NCBI GenBank assembly: GCA_049318625.1
Contig: JBMOGA010000040.1
Span: 1 to 34,306, forward strand
From: JBMOGA01 sp049318625
Lineage (GTDB): Bacteria > Pseudomonadota > Alphaproteobacteria > Rhizobiales > Hyphomicrobiaceae
Direction: 5' to 3'
Length of the DNA stretch: 34,306 bases
Below the pieces are notes generated by a model. It saw nothing but the letters and a program-made list of their open reading frames with translations, was not told the DNA's origin and ran no database searches. Shown here in pieces: positions 23,498 through 31,167 of the stretch; positions within the stretch are counted from its first letter, which is position 1, and every line of letters begins with the position of its first letter. A program made the translations under genes and the position numbers.

Positions 23498-24370
23498 TCA
23501 GCGCTGGCCAATACGTGCGAGCAAGCGTTCGGCGCGCGTGAGATGCGGCCGGTCGAACATCTCGCCGCCGTGAGAGACCACGCCAGCGTCGGGGTTCGCC
23601 GCAAACAGGCCGACGATCGTCCGGGCCTTGGCGATCTCTTCCGGGCTCGGCGTGAACGCGCAGTTGATCGGCTCGACCTGATCGGGGTGGATCGCCATCT
23701 TGCCGGTAAAGCCGTCGCGCGCGGCCTCCGCGCAGTCGCGCTCGAAACCGGCGGTGTCACGGAAGTTGGCGAATACAGTGTCGATCGGCTGCACGCCTGC
23801 GGCAACGGCGGTGAACAGGCAGAGATCGCGGGCCAGACGGAACGGCGAGGTGAAGCGGCCATCGGCTTCGCGGGCGGTGCGGGCACCGAGTTCGGCCGAA
23901 AGGTCTTCGGCCCCCCAGGTCAGACCGACGAGCCGGTTGCTGGACCCGATGTAGCTCTTCATCTCGAGGATCGAAATGGGGACTTCGGTCGTCAACGCCA
24001 GGATGCGCACCGAGCCGGCCGCCATTCCCGCCCTCTCCTCGAGGTGGTCGAGCGTGACCGACAGCTGATGCACGTCCTCGCCGCTGCGCGCCTTGGGTAA
24101 CAGGATGCCGTCCGGCCGCGCCGCAACGACACTCGACACGTCGGCCTCCCAGTACGGGGTGTCCAGACTGTTGATGCGGACGTAGAGCAGCGGTCGCGAT
24201 CCGGCGGCAGGCGCGGCGGCCAGAAACTCGCGCACCATGGCGCGGCCGATCGGCTTGCGGTCGGCGGCGACGGAATCCTCGAGATCGAGGATGAGCGTAT
24301 CGGCGCCGGTGGCGAGCGCCTTGGCGGTCTTGCGCTCGCTATCGCCCGGCACGAACAGCAGGGATCGCAT
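23498..24370 (-). CDS. CitE/HpcH-family acyl-CoA lyase
   Basis: A 290-residue TIM-barrel lyase of the CitE-like family (malyl-CoA, citramalyl-CoA or citryl lyases). Signature elements: FVPGDSERKTAKAL, the Mg-binding LILDLEDSV, LLPKARSGED, the Glu in LALTTEVP, TWGAEDLSAELGA and GKMAIHPDQVEPIN. These proteins cleave 3-hydroxyacyl-CoA dicarboxylates to acetyl-CoA plus a 2-oxoacid. It begins 18 bases after the FecR-like gene on the same strand, so it may be transcribed with the CHASE2/FecR genes. It also faces the fumarase/thioesterase cluster, with which it fits metabolically. Substrate is not decidable from sequence. Confidence 0.88.
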   Translation of the reverse strand: MRSLLFVPGDSERKTAKALATGADTLILDLEDSVAADRKPIGRAMVREFLAAAPAAGSRPLLYVRINSLDTPYWEADVSSVVAARPDGILLPKARSGEDVHQLSVTLDHLEERAGMAAGSVRILALTTEVPISILEMKSYIGSSNRLVGLTWGAEDLSAELGARTAREADGRFTSPFRLARDLCLFTAVAAGVQPIDTVFANFRDTAGFERDCAEAARDGFTGKMAIHPDQVEPINCAFTPSPEEIAKARTIVGLFAANPDAGVVSHGGEMFDRPHLTRAERLLARIGQR

Positions 24371-24388
24371 CGGAGGTCCTCGCTGGGA

Positions 24389-25153
24389 TTATTGCTTGGC
24401 GGCGGAGCCGTGCGCCGCAACCTGCGTCAGTTCCTGGAGGAACGCCCGCATCTGATAGTCGCAACGCTGGCCATGCAGAACCCGCAGCGTCTCGGAACGG
24501 TCGGGCAGGGGTGCGATCAGCCGCAGGCGGAGCTGCTTCATCGGCCGATCGGCCACGATCACGGCGTAGGTGCCAACCTTCGGGGCGAGCGCGTCGGGCC
24601 AGGCGGCGGCTGGCTTGCCGGCCTCGAAACTGACTTCGACGCGGGTGCTGGCGGCGACGTCGACGAGGGTCAGCCGCTGCGGCTTGTCGCTGGCACCGCG
24701 GACCAGCGCGAGCGTCGCGCCCTTTTCGACGCAGAAGTCGCCGTCGGCGTCGATCGGCACGCTGGTCCACGAGAACGGCATTGGCTTGGCCGGCTGGGCG
24801 ACCGGACGGGCCGCACGGACCGCGCCCACCGCCGACTCGCTGCCAGCCGGCTTGCTGACCAGTTCGGTGACCCGGTTGAACAATCCGGTGTCGGGTTTGG
24901 CACCGCCGGTCAGGCTGCGGACGGGGGTCTTGCTCGGGCCGGTCAGGTTCTTCATCGCGCCGGACGGCAACAGGACTTCGGCGGTGGCGCCGGCCGGAAG
25001 ATCGATGGTCGCGGTATCGGCGAGTGTCTGTCCGGCGGTCAGCGAAGAGCCCTTGGCCGACAGCACGATGACCTCGGCGGTTGCCGGCAGTGCGGCAACG
25101 GCCATCAGCGCGCCGATGCCGACGGCGATGACCCTGGAACGACGGTTTTTCAT
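24389..25153 (-). CDS. Exported FecR-like protein (longer paralogue)
   Basis: A 254-residue protein with a signal peptide (MKNRRSRVIAVGIGALMAVA, cleavage near ATAEV). Residues 26-85 form a FecR-like beta domain with GQTLADTATIDLPAGATAEV and LLPSGAMKNLTGP. The central part is Ala/Pro-rich. The last 120 residues form a second beta-rich domain (CVEKGATLALVRGASDKPQR, a conserved-looking Cys pair). The first domain is clearly related to the neighbouring 123-residue protein, so the two arose by duplication. The ATG at 25153 overlaps the upstream stop (ATGA), and GGGGGAAC precedes it. It is probably periplasmic and may be part of a signalling complex with the CHASE2 protein. Confidence 0.8.
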   Translation of the reverse strand: MKNRRSRVIAVGIGALMAVAALPATAEVIVLSAKGSSLTAGQTLADTATIDLPAGATAEVLLPSGAMKNLTGPSKTPVRSLTGGAKPDTGLFNRVTELVSKPAGSESAVGAVRAARPVAQPAKPMPFSWTSVPIDADGDFCVEKGATLALVRGASDKPQRLTLVDVAASTRVEVSFEAGKPAAAWPDALAPKVGTYAVIVADRPMKQLRLRLIAPLPDRSETLRVLHGQRCDYQMRAFLQELTQVAAHGSAAKQ

Positions 25154-25521
25154 CGGGTTCCCCCTCTCGTGCCACCGACCTGATGCTCGGTCTGCTGGCC
25201 GGTGGCCAGGCGACGCAGCCATTCCGACCATGCCTTAGCATCCTTGCGGACGCCGCGTGTCAAGGTGGAGACCTTGTCTTCGAACGGGCCGGCGACGGAG
25301 TGCGTGTCGCCGGATGGCAGGACCACGTCCATGGACGACCCGGCCGGAACCACCAGCCGGGCATTGTCGTCGAGCGTCTGGCCGACCTTGTAGCCTGTCG
25401 CGCCCGGGCGCAGGACCAGGACGTCGGCGTTGGCCGAGGTCGCCAGCAGACAACCGACGGCGGCACCCAGCACGCAAGTGACGGTACGGGATCGCGTTGC
25501 TCTGGCGGGCAGTCTGGTCAT
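25150..25521 (-). CDS. Exported FecR-like protein (short paralogue)
   Basis: A 123-residue protein with a signal peptide (hydrophobic 14-30, cleavage near ANADV) and one FecR-like domain (VLVLRPGATGYKVGQTLDDN, then VVPAGSSMDVVLPSGDTHSV). This aligns with the first domain of the downstream gene: the GQTL-D, PAG, V-LPSG and GP positions coincide. The tail (DAKAWSEWLRRLATGQQTEH) is charged. Start and stop both overlap neighbours by ATGA, so CHASE2, short FecR-like and long FecR-like proteins are translationally coupled. FecR domains usually sense extracytoplasmic signals; the ligand here is unknown. Confidence 0.8.
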   Translation of the reverse strand: MTRLPARATRSRTVTCVLGAAVGCLLATSANADVLVLRPGATGYKVGQTLDDNARLVVPAGSSMDVVLPSGDTHSVAGPFEDKVSTLTRGVRKDAKAWSEWLRRLATGQQTEHQVGGTRGGTR

Positions 25522-26744
25522 GGATCCTCTCGCGCGGCGGTGCGGCTTCTCAGGAAGAAGCCGGCATTGCGGCCGAACCATGCCCCGGCAAGCCAGCCGA
25601 ACAATGGCAGCGTGAAGGGCATGATGGTCCGAAACGTGAGAAAAACCGCAATGTCTGCGGCGATCAACACCGTGACGCCGGCACCGTAGACGAATTTCTC
25701 GACGTCCCAGTAGGCGCCGATCATGAACCCCATCAGGGTCAGGCCGAGCAGGATCATCGGATCGGTCCACGGCGGCGTGTGGGTGATCGACCGGCGGTCG
25801 ATGATCTGGGCGACCATGTGGGCGTGCAGCTGGACGCCCGGAAGCTTCGGTGCGCCGATCGCGGTGAGCGGCGTGAGATGGCGATCGAGGTCTGCGAAAT
25901 CGCCGCCGATCAACACGACCCGATTGCGCAGCAGGGAGCCAAGGGCCGTCGCCAGCGTCTTGTCGGTACGCGTCTCGGCGTCCAGCAGCGCCGATGCCGG
26001 CACGGTGCGGAACGTGTTCTCCGCGGGCTGGCCCTCGACCTTCAACCAGGCGATGCGGTGATTGCGATAGTCGTCGGGCCCGATCGGTTGAACCGACGGG
26101 AACTTGGCCCGCTCCGGCGGCGGCGCGACATCGCGAGCCAGCAGCTCGGCGAATCCCAACCGGTAGGGTCCGGAGCTGGCCGGCCGCGAGACGTAGCGGA
26201 CGATGTCGTCGCGGTCATAGGTGAGGCTCAAGTGACCGGCCTCGCGGCCGGTGCTGGCGATGAACTCGTTCTGCCAAGCCCGCTGGGCCGGCGTCAGGCC
26301 GGCGCGCAGGTCGGCGGCGCCGAGCACGACGCGGGCGCCCGCCAGCCGCATCGTGTCGGCGAGCAGCTTGTCCTTGGCGGCCTCGGTCGGCCGGTCGAAG
26401 ATGTAGTCGATGCCGATGACGCGGGGATTGGCCCGGGCGATCACCGTGACCAGCCGGGCGAGCACGCCGCGGTCGGTCGGCGACCTATAGTGGTGACCGG
26501 CAAAGCGCGACAGCACCTCCTCGTCGACCGTGACGATGACGATCTCGGGATGCTGCCGGTCGGTGCGATCGGCCAACAGCGCGGTCCGCCCGTCGGCGGC
26601 GAAATGTTCGAGCCGGACCAGGGCCGGCGCCACGGAATTTGCAGCCAGAAGGCCAGCCGTGACCAGGAGCGACATGACGATCCCGAATACGACCAGAACC
26701 GGCTTGCTGATGGCAACCTTCTTCGGTGCCCACTTCAGACGCAT
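25518..26744 (-). CDS. CHASE2-domain membrane sensor without output domain
   Basis: A 408-residue membrane protein. One helix (about 13-36) leads into an extracytoplasmic CHASE2 sensor domain (about 40-325: HPEIVIVTVDEEVLSRFAGH, ANPRVIGIDYIFDRPTEAAK, RNRVVLIGGDFADLDRHLTP, LPGVQLHAHMVAQIIDRR). Three C-terminal helices follow (about 330-395). Most CHASE2 proteins continue into a cyclase or kinase; this one ends about 17 residues after the last helix, so any output must come from partners. The ATG at 26744 follows GGGAG at close spacing and trims a low-complexity extension. The downstream FecR-like genes are ATGA-coupled. It is divergent from matB over a 155-base gap. Confidence 0.88.
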   Translation of the reverse strand: MRLKWAPKKVAISKPVLVVFGIVMSLLVTAGLLAANSVAPALVRLEHFAADGRTALLADRTDRQHPEIVIVTVDEEVLSRFAGHHYRSPTDRGVLARLVTVIARANPRVIGIDYIFDRPTEAAKDKLLADTMRLAGARVVLGAADLRAGLTPAQRAWQNEFIASTGREAGHLSLTYDRDDIVRYVSRPASSGPYRLGFAELLARDVAPPPERAKFPSVQPIGPDDYRNHRIAWLKVEGQPAENTFRTVPASALLDAETRTDKTLATALGSLLRNRVVLIGGDFADLDRHLTPLTAIGAPKLPGVQLHAHMVAQIIDRRSITHTPPWTDPMILLGLTLMGFMIGAYWDVEKFVYGAGVTVLIAADIAVFLTFRTIMPFTLPLFGWLAGAWFGRNAGFFLRSRTAAREDP

Positions 26745-26899
26745 CACGACTCCCGCTACCCCCCGGTTGGGAGGCTGCATCCTACTCCGGGACGGGGGCG
26801 AGGTCACGGTTCGCCTTGCCTCGCCGGAAAAGACGCGATTTAAAGCTCAGAATCATCGAGCGAATTGACGACGGGCGACGACCCCAGGGAGCGCATGCC

Positions 26900-28438
26900 A
26901 TGACCGATGCCGGCGCCGACGGCAATCTCTACGCGGCCTTCGAGCCGGTATTCCGCGCCAATGCCGGCAAGACACTGTTCCGTACCGAGGCGGGCCAGCA
27001 GATCAGCTATGGTGTGTTTGCCGGTCAGGTGGCCCGGATGGCGAACGCGCTGGTCGCGCTCGGTGTGAAGCCCGGCGACCGGGTGATGGTGCAGATCGAG
27101 AAGTCGGTCGAGAACGTCGTGCTGTATCTGGCCACGCTCAAGGCCGGGGCGGTGTTCAACCCCTTGAACACGGCCTACACCGCCGCCGAACTGGACTATT
27201 TCATCGGCGATGCCGAGCCGGCGGTGATCGTCATCAGCGCCGACCGGCGCGCCAAGCTCGATCCGATCGCTGCCAAGCACAAGATCAAGTCGGTGGTCAC
27301 ACTGGAGGCCGACGGCAGCGGCACGCTGAGCGACCTCGCCCGTCAACAGTCCGACGCACACACGACGGTCGTCCGCTCGGCGCAGGATCTCGCGGCCTTG
27401 CTGTACACCTCCGGCACCACCGGGCGGTCGAAAGGGGCGATGATCACGCACGAAAACCTGTCGTCCAACGCGCGCGTGCTGCACGCGTACTGGGGGTTCG
27501 TGCCGGGTGACGTGCTGCTGCACGCCCTACCGATTTTCCATGTGCATGGCCTGTTCGTGGCCTTGAACACGGCGTTCCTCAACGGCTCCGAGATCATCTG
27601 GCTCGCGAAGTTCGACGCCGGCACGGTGCTGAAACTTCTGCCGCAGGCGACTGTCATCATGGGCGTGCCGACGTTCTACACGCGTCTGCTCGGCGAGGCG
27701 TCGTTCGGGCCCGAGCACTGCAAGAAGCTCCGGCTGGTCATATCCGGCTCGGCGCCGCTTCTGGCCGAGACGCACGTGGAGTTCAAGGCGCGCACGGGTC
27801 TCGAGATCCTGGAGCGCTACGGCATGACCGAAGCCGGCATGATCACGTCCAACCCCTATCACGACGGCCAGCGCGTGGCCGGCACCGTGGGCTATGCGCT
27901 GCCGGGTGTTTCAGTGCGCGTCGCGACCAAGGAGGGCCAGATCTTGCCGGAGGGCGAGGTCGGTGTGCTCGAGGTGAAGGGGCCGAACGTGTTCTCCGGT
28001 TATTGGCGCAATCCGGACAAGACGCAGGAGGAGTTCCGGCCGGACGGTTACTTCATCACCGGCGATCTATCGACGATCGGTCCCGACGGACGTGTGACCA
28101 TCGTGGGACGGGCGAAGGACCTCATCATCACGGGCGGATTCAACGTCTACCCGAAGGAGATCGAGGAAGAGCTCAACCAACTGCCGGGCGTGGTCGAATC
28201 GGCGGTGGTCGGCGTGCCGCACTCCGATTTCGGCGAGGCGGTTATTGCTGTCCTGGCGGTCGCCAAGGTTGGGGATGTCGGGGCCGAGGCGGACATCATC
28301 AAGCACCTCGGCGAGCGGCTCGCCAAATTCAAGCTGCCGAAGCGGGTTTTCGTGGCGACCGAGTTGCCACGCAACGCCATGGGGAAAGTGCAGAAGGCCG
28401 AGCTTCGCACCCAGTACGCCAAGACCTTTGCGGGCTGA
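26900..28438 (+). CDS. matB: Malonyl-CoA synthetase MatB
   Basis: A 512-residue acyl-adenylate-forming enzyme that makes malonyl-CoA (often also methylmalonyl-CoA) from the acid, CoA and ATP. It has the P-loop-like LLYTSGTTGRSKGAM, HALPIFHVHGLF, ISGSAPLLAETH, YGMTEAGMITSNPY, the TGDLS hinge region, GRAKDLIITGGFNVYPKEIE and the catalytic Lys in NAMGKVQK. The whole sequence tracks the Rhodopseudomonas palustris MatB pattern as I recall it. The ATG at 26900 follows AGGGAG at 26886-26891. No malonyl-CoA decarboxylase or malonate transporter is adjacent. It may supply malonyl-CoA, or activate a dicarboxylate for the nearby CitE-like lyase. Confidence 0.93.
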   Translation: MTDAGADGNLYAAFEPVFRANAGKTLFRTEAGQQISYGVFAGQVARMANALVALGVKPGDRVMVQIEKSVENVVLYLATLKAGAVFNPLNTAYTAAELDYFIGDAEPAVIVISADRRAKLDPIAAKHKIKSVVTLEADGSGTLSDLARQQSDAHTTVVRSAQDLAALLYTSGTTGRSKGAMITHENLSSNARVLHAYWGFVPGDVLLHALPIFHVHGLFVALNTAFLNGSEIIWLAKFDAGTVLKLLPQATVIMGVPTFYTRLLGEASFGPEHCKKLRLVISGSAPLLAETHVEFKARTGLEILERYGMTEAGMITSNPYHDGQRVAGTVGYALPGVSVRVATKEGQILPEGEVGVLEVKGPNVFSGYWRNPDKTQEEFRPDGYFITGDLSTIGPDGRVTIVGRAKDLIITGGFNVYPKEIEEELNQLPGVVESAVVGVPHSDFGEAVIAVLAVAKVGDVGAEADIIKHLGERLAKFKLPKRVFVATELPRNAMGKVQKAELRTQYAKTFAG

Positions 28439-28453
28439 GCCGGGTGGTCGACG

Positions 28454-28478
28454 GCGTCCCCGACGTGGTCGGGGACGC
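28454..28478. terminator. Perfect 11-bp hairpin between matB and the SDR gene
   Basis: Bases 28454-28464 are exactly complementary to 28468-28478 around a 3-base GTG loop. The stem starts 16 bases after the matB stop and ends 14 bases before the convergent SDR gene end. That position fits a bidirectional terminator, although no T-run follows on either strand. Confidence 0.6.
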
Positions 28479-28492
28479 ACACGTCGTGGACC

Positions 28493-29242
28493 TCAGTATG
28501 TGGCGCGGCCACCGGAGATGTCGAGCACCTGTCCGGTGGTGAACGAGCAGTCCGACGAGGACGCCCAGGCGATCAGCGCCGCGACCTCCTCGACGGTGAC
28601 CAACCGGCCGCGCGGGATCTTGGAGAGCATGTAGTTGATATGCTCCTCGGTGACTTGATCGAGGATCGCGGTGCGGGCCGCAGCGGGGGCAATGGCGTTG
28701 ACGGAGATGTCATAGGTCGCGACCTCCTTGGCCACCGACTTGGTGAAACCGATCAGGGCCGCTTTCGATGCCGAATAGGCCGAGGCGTTGGGATTGCCCT
28801 CCTTGCCGGCGATCGAGGCGATGTTGACGATCCGGCCGTAGTTCTGGGTCATCATCCCCGGCAGCAGCGCCTGGATGCAGTTGAACGGCCCTTCGAAGTT
28901 CACCCGCATCGTCTGCTGGAGGTCGGCCAGGGTGTACTCCCAGACCTTGGACGTGGGACCCGCGATACCGGCATTGTTGACCAGGATATCGACGCGGCCG
29001 AACGCGGCGCGGGTCTTTTCGGCGGCCGCCTTGACGGCAGCCTGATCGACGACGTCGACCTGGACCGCGATCGTGCCGTTGCCGAGCTGGGCCGCGGTCT
29101 TCTCGCCGAGGGCGGCGTCGCGATCCCACAGCGCCACTTTGGCGCCGGATGCGATGAACCGCTCGGCCGATGCGCGCCCGAACCCCTGCGCGCCGCCGGT
29201 GATCACGGCAAATCGACCGGCGAGATCGATCTTGTTGGCCAT
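28493..29242 (-). CDS. FabG-like short-chain dehydrogenase/reductase
   Basis: A 249-residue classical SDR. The cofactor motif TGGAQGFG is at 15-22, with an acidic residue after strand 2 (ALWDRD) suggesting NAD(H). Other landmarks are NNAG (89-92) and the catalytic N114, S143, Y156 and K160 (YSASK). It belongs to the 3-oxoacyl-ACP reductase-like/3-hydroxyacyl-CoA dehydrogenase group; the substrate is not determined. The ATG at 29242 follows GGAGGAAC; a longer TTG start would add 45 unrelated residues. It ends 54 bases from the matB end in convergent orientation. Confidence 0.9.
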   Translation of the reverse strand: MANKIDLAGRFAVITGGAQGFGRASAERFIASGAKVALWDRDAALGEKTAAQLGNGTIAVQVDVVDQAAVKAAAEKTRAAFGRVDILVNNAGIAGPTSKVWEYTLADLQQTMRVNFEGPFNCIQALLPGMMTQNYGRIVNIASIAGKEGNPNASAYSASKAALIGFTKSVAKEVATYDISVNAIAPAAARTAILDQVTEEHINYMLSKIPRGRLVTVEEVAALIAWASSSDCSFTTGQVLDISGGRATY

Positions 29243-29432
29243 TGGCGTTCCTCCTTCACTGTTATCAGGCCGCAGCCCTGCTGATGGGTCGGGAGATTGG
29301 ACGGCGGGCGGGCGGCCAGCAAGGGGATTTGCCGCATGGTCGGCTGGCAGAGTTGCGGGGCGATTGATCTCCCGCAAGTGGTGACGGCGCCATCGCGCTA
29401 GGGTTCAACGACCGGCGACAAGGAGCGCGACC

Positions 29433-29654
29433 ATGGCCTTCGAGGTGCTGACGGCAGAGATCGGACTCCTGTTCACTCAGATGGAGAACGAACGCGAGCC
29501 CGAGGATCGGCATGAGATCTACATGCAGATCGCGCGGCGGCTGAGTGAACTCAAAGCCTATGGCCTGCCGCTGCCGCAGGATCTGGTGGCGCTGGAGGCG
29601 GCGCTCGAGGCGGAGTTCGCCAGCGAGATGCCGCCGGGCTCCGAGACCACGTGA
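29433..29654 (+). CDS. Small conserved-looking hypothetical protein
   Basis: A 73-residue acidic helical protein (MAFEVLTAEIGLLFTQMENE, then PEDRHEIYMQIARRLSELKA). It has no signal peptide, membrane segment or recognised domain. A strong AAGGAG site ends about 7 bases before the ATG, and the reading frame fits the codon pattern of neighbours, so it is probably a real gene. It is divergent from the SDR gene and converges on cspA. No function is proposed. Confidence 0.7.
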   Translation: MAFEVLTAEIGLLFTQMENEREPEDRHEIYMQIARRLSELKAYGLPLPQDLVALEAALEAEFASEMPPGSETT

Positions 29655-29697
29655 GCAAGGCGGCGGCCAGACCTGTCACTTGTGCGCCAACGACAAA

Positions 29698-29720
29698 GGG
29701 CGCGGTTGCCCGCGCCCTCG
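29698..29720 (-). terminator. Rho-independent terminator of the cold-shock gene
   Basis: A perfect 7-bp stem (29698-29704 with 29711-29717) around a 6-base loop lies 28 bases after the cold-shock gene stop. On the minus strand the stem is followed by TTTGTCG, a short U-tract. The plus-strand side has no T-run, so it serves mainly the minus-strand gene. Confidence 0.7.
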
Positions 29721-29745
29721 GTAATTCTCGCCGAGGCAGCTGGCT

Positions 29746-29958
29746 TCAAGCCGTTGCCTTGAGATTGCCGGCAGCAGCCTTGCCCGTGCGACGGTCCGTC
29801 TGAACCTCGTAGCTGATCGCCTGGCCCTCGTAGAGGCCGTCGAGGCCAGCCCGCTCGACCGCGCTGATATGGACGAACACGTCCTTACCGCCGTCGTCAG
29901 GCTGGATGAAACCGTAACCCTTTTGGGCGTTGAACCACTTCACTTTGCCGGTCGCCAT
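29746..29958 (-). CDS. Cold-shock domain protein (CspA family)
   Basis: A 70-residue single cold-shock domain that binds single-stranded RNA/DNA and melts mRNA structure. RNP1 (KGYGFIQP) and RNP2 (VFVHIS) are intact, within the family pattern KVKWFNAQKGYGFIQPD. The start at 29958 is preceded by AGAAGGA. A terminator follows the stop. The upstream 372-base gap probably contains its promoter and a 5' leader, as usual for csp genes, but I could not place a promoter confidently. Confidence 0.95.
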   Translation of the reverse strand: MATGKVKWFNAQKGYGFIQPDDGGKDVFVHISAVERAGLDGLYEGQAISYEVQTDRRTGKAAAGNLKATA

Positions 29959-30330
29959 CGGACCATTCCTTCTCGTCTATGAAGTCAAGCCGGCCCGCGC
30001 CACGACTTCGTCGCAACGTGAGCGTCGTTTGGATTTTGGGATCGTCGAAACCAAGTCGCCCATACCGCGACCGAACGGCCAGTGCGGCCCCTATCCATCG
30101 ATGAGTCATGAGCGCAGATGTTTGTGGCCTCGTCAAGTCGCCGCAGCTCATTTTTTGCTCGCTTTTCGGGCATCCCGAGGGCCTCGCCGGGGGGCTGCGA
30201 TCGGCCGCCGAACGGGCGCCGACACCGGCGCAATTCGGGCTGCTCCTGCGCGGCTCGCGGCGGCGCTTGGCAGTGCGGCCAGAAACCTCCTAAGCTCCTC
30301 CCACGCGGATCAGCCGACTGGGGCGCCCAC
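29959..30330. other. Divergent intergenic region, csp / MBL-fold gene
   Basis: A 372-base gap between divergent genes. Open frames cross it on both strands but lack good starts or recognisable content. It presumably holds the csp promoter and 5' leader and the promoter of the MBL-fold gene. TTGACT on the minus strand lies too close to the csp start to serve as its -35 box. No RNA gene is recognisable. Confidence 0.5.
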
Positions 30331-31146
30331 ATGCAAGGACGGGTCGGAACGGCATTTCGGGTTCTCGTTTCGCTCACGCTGCTGGTGCTGTCGACGCTGC
30401 CGGCGCGGGCGTCGGATCGCTGCCTCGCGGTCGCCGAGGCGCCGTACCGGCGGCTCGTCCAGCCGGTGTCGCTGCCACGGGTCGCGCTGAAGCCGAGCGA
30501 GGTGCAGGTCACCTTCGTCGGCCATGCCACGTTCCTGATCGAAAGCGCGGGCGGCATCCGGATCGCGACCGACTACAACGACTACGTGCGGCCGAGCGTG
30601 GTGCCGGACGTGGCGACCATGAACCGGGCGCACGATACGCATTTCACGCACTTCCCCGATCCCGCGATCAAGCACGTTCTGCGTGGCTGGAACCCGGCGG
30701 GAGGTGCTGCCGAGCACGACGTCTCGATCGGTGACGTGCGCATCCGCAATCTGGCGACCAACATCCGCGGCTGGGACGGCTCGACCGCGCAGTACGGCAA
30801 CTCGATCTTCATCTTCGAGGTTGGGGATCTGTGCATCGCCCATCTCGGGCACCTCCATCACACGCTGCGGAACGACCAGCTCGCGCAGATCGGGCAGGTC
30901 GATGTGGTGCTGGTGCCGGTGGACGGGTCGTACACGCTCGACCTGCCGGGCATGATGGAAGTGCTGAAGGAGCTGCGCGCGCCGCTGATGATCCCGATGC
31001 ACTACTTCTCGCGCAATACGCTCGACCGTTTCCTGGCGCGGGCGCGCGAAGCCTTCGAGGTCGTGGAAAGCGACGTGTCGACCGTGGTGGTGTCGCGGGC
31101 GACGCTGCCGCCCACGCAGCGCGTGCTGGTGCTGCCGGGGCGGTAG
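30331..31146 (+). CDS. Exported UlaG-like metallo-beta-lactamase-fold protein
   Basis: A 271-residue protein with a signal peptide (hydrophobic 10-24, cleavage near ARASD). The remainder matches the UlaG-like branch of MBL-fold hydrolases: VTFVGHATFLIESAGGIRIA, HLGHLHHTL, VDGSYTLDLPGMMEVLKEL and PMHYFSRNTL. The usual HxHxDH metal motif is not present; the equivalent place reads MNRAHDTHFTH, so metal binding may be altered. A periplasmic location is inferred. The substrate is unknown. It converges on polA with a 21-base gap. The start at 30331 gives the signal peptide directly; a longer frame from 30118 looks like chance. Confidence 0.83.
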   Translation: MQGRVGTAFRVLVSLTLLVLSTLPARASDRCLAVAEAPYRRLVQPVSLPRVALKPSEVQVTFVGHATFLIESAGGIRIATDYNDYVRPSVVPDVATMNRAHDTHFTHFPDPAIKHVLRGWNPAGGAAEHDVSIGDVRIRNLATNIRGWDGSTAQYGNSIFIFEVGDLCIAHLGHLHHTLRNDQLAQIGQVDVVLVPVDGSYTLDLPGMMEVLKELRAPLMIPMHYFSRNTLDRFLARAREAFEVVESDVSTVVVSRATLPPTQRVLVLPGR

Positions 31147-31167
31147 ACGCGGCTTTCGCGACTGTCG

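Noticed and set aside
30118..30330. N-terminal extension of the MBL-fold protein upstream of 30331
   Set aside because: The added residues are Arg/Ser/Gly-rich, would bury the signal peptide and have no RBS.
29985..30557. A 190-codon minus-strand open frame spanning the csp upstream gap
   Set aside because: It overlaps the start of the MBL-fold gene, has Arg/Ser/Thr-rich composition and no recognisable motif.
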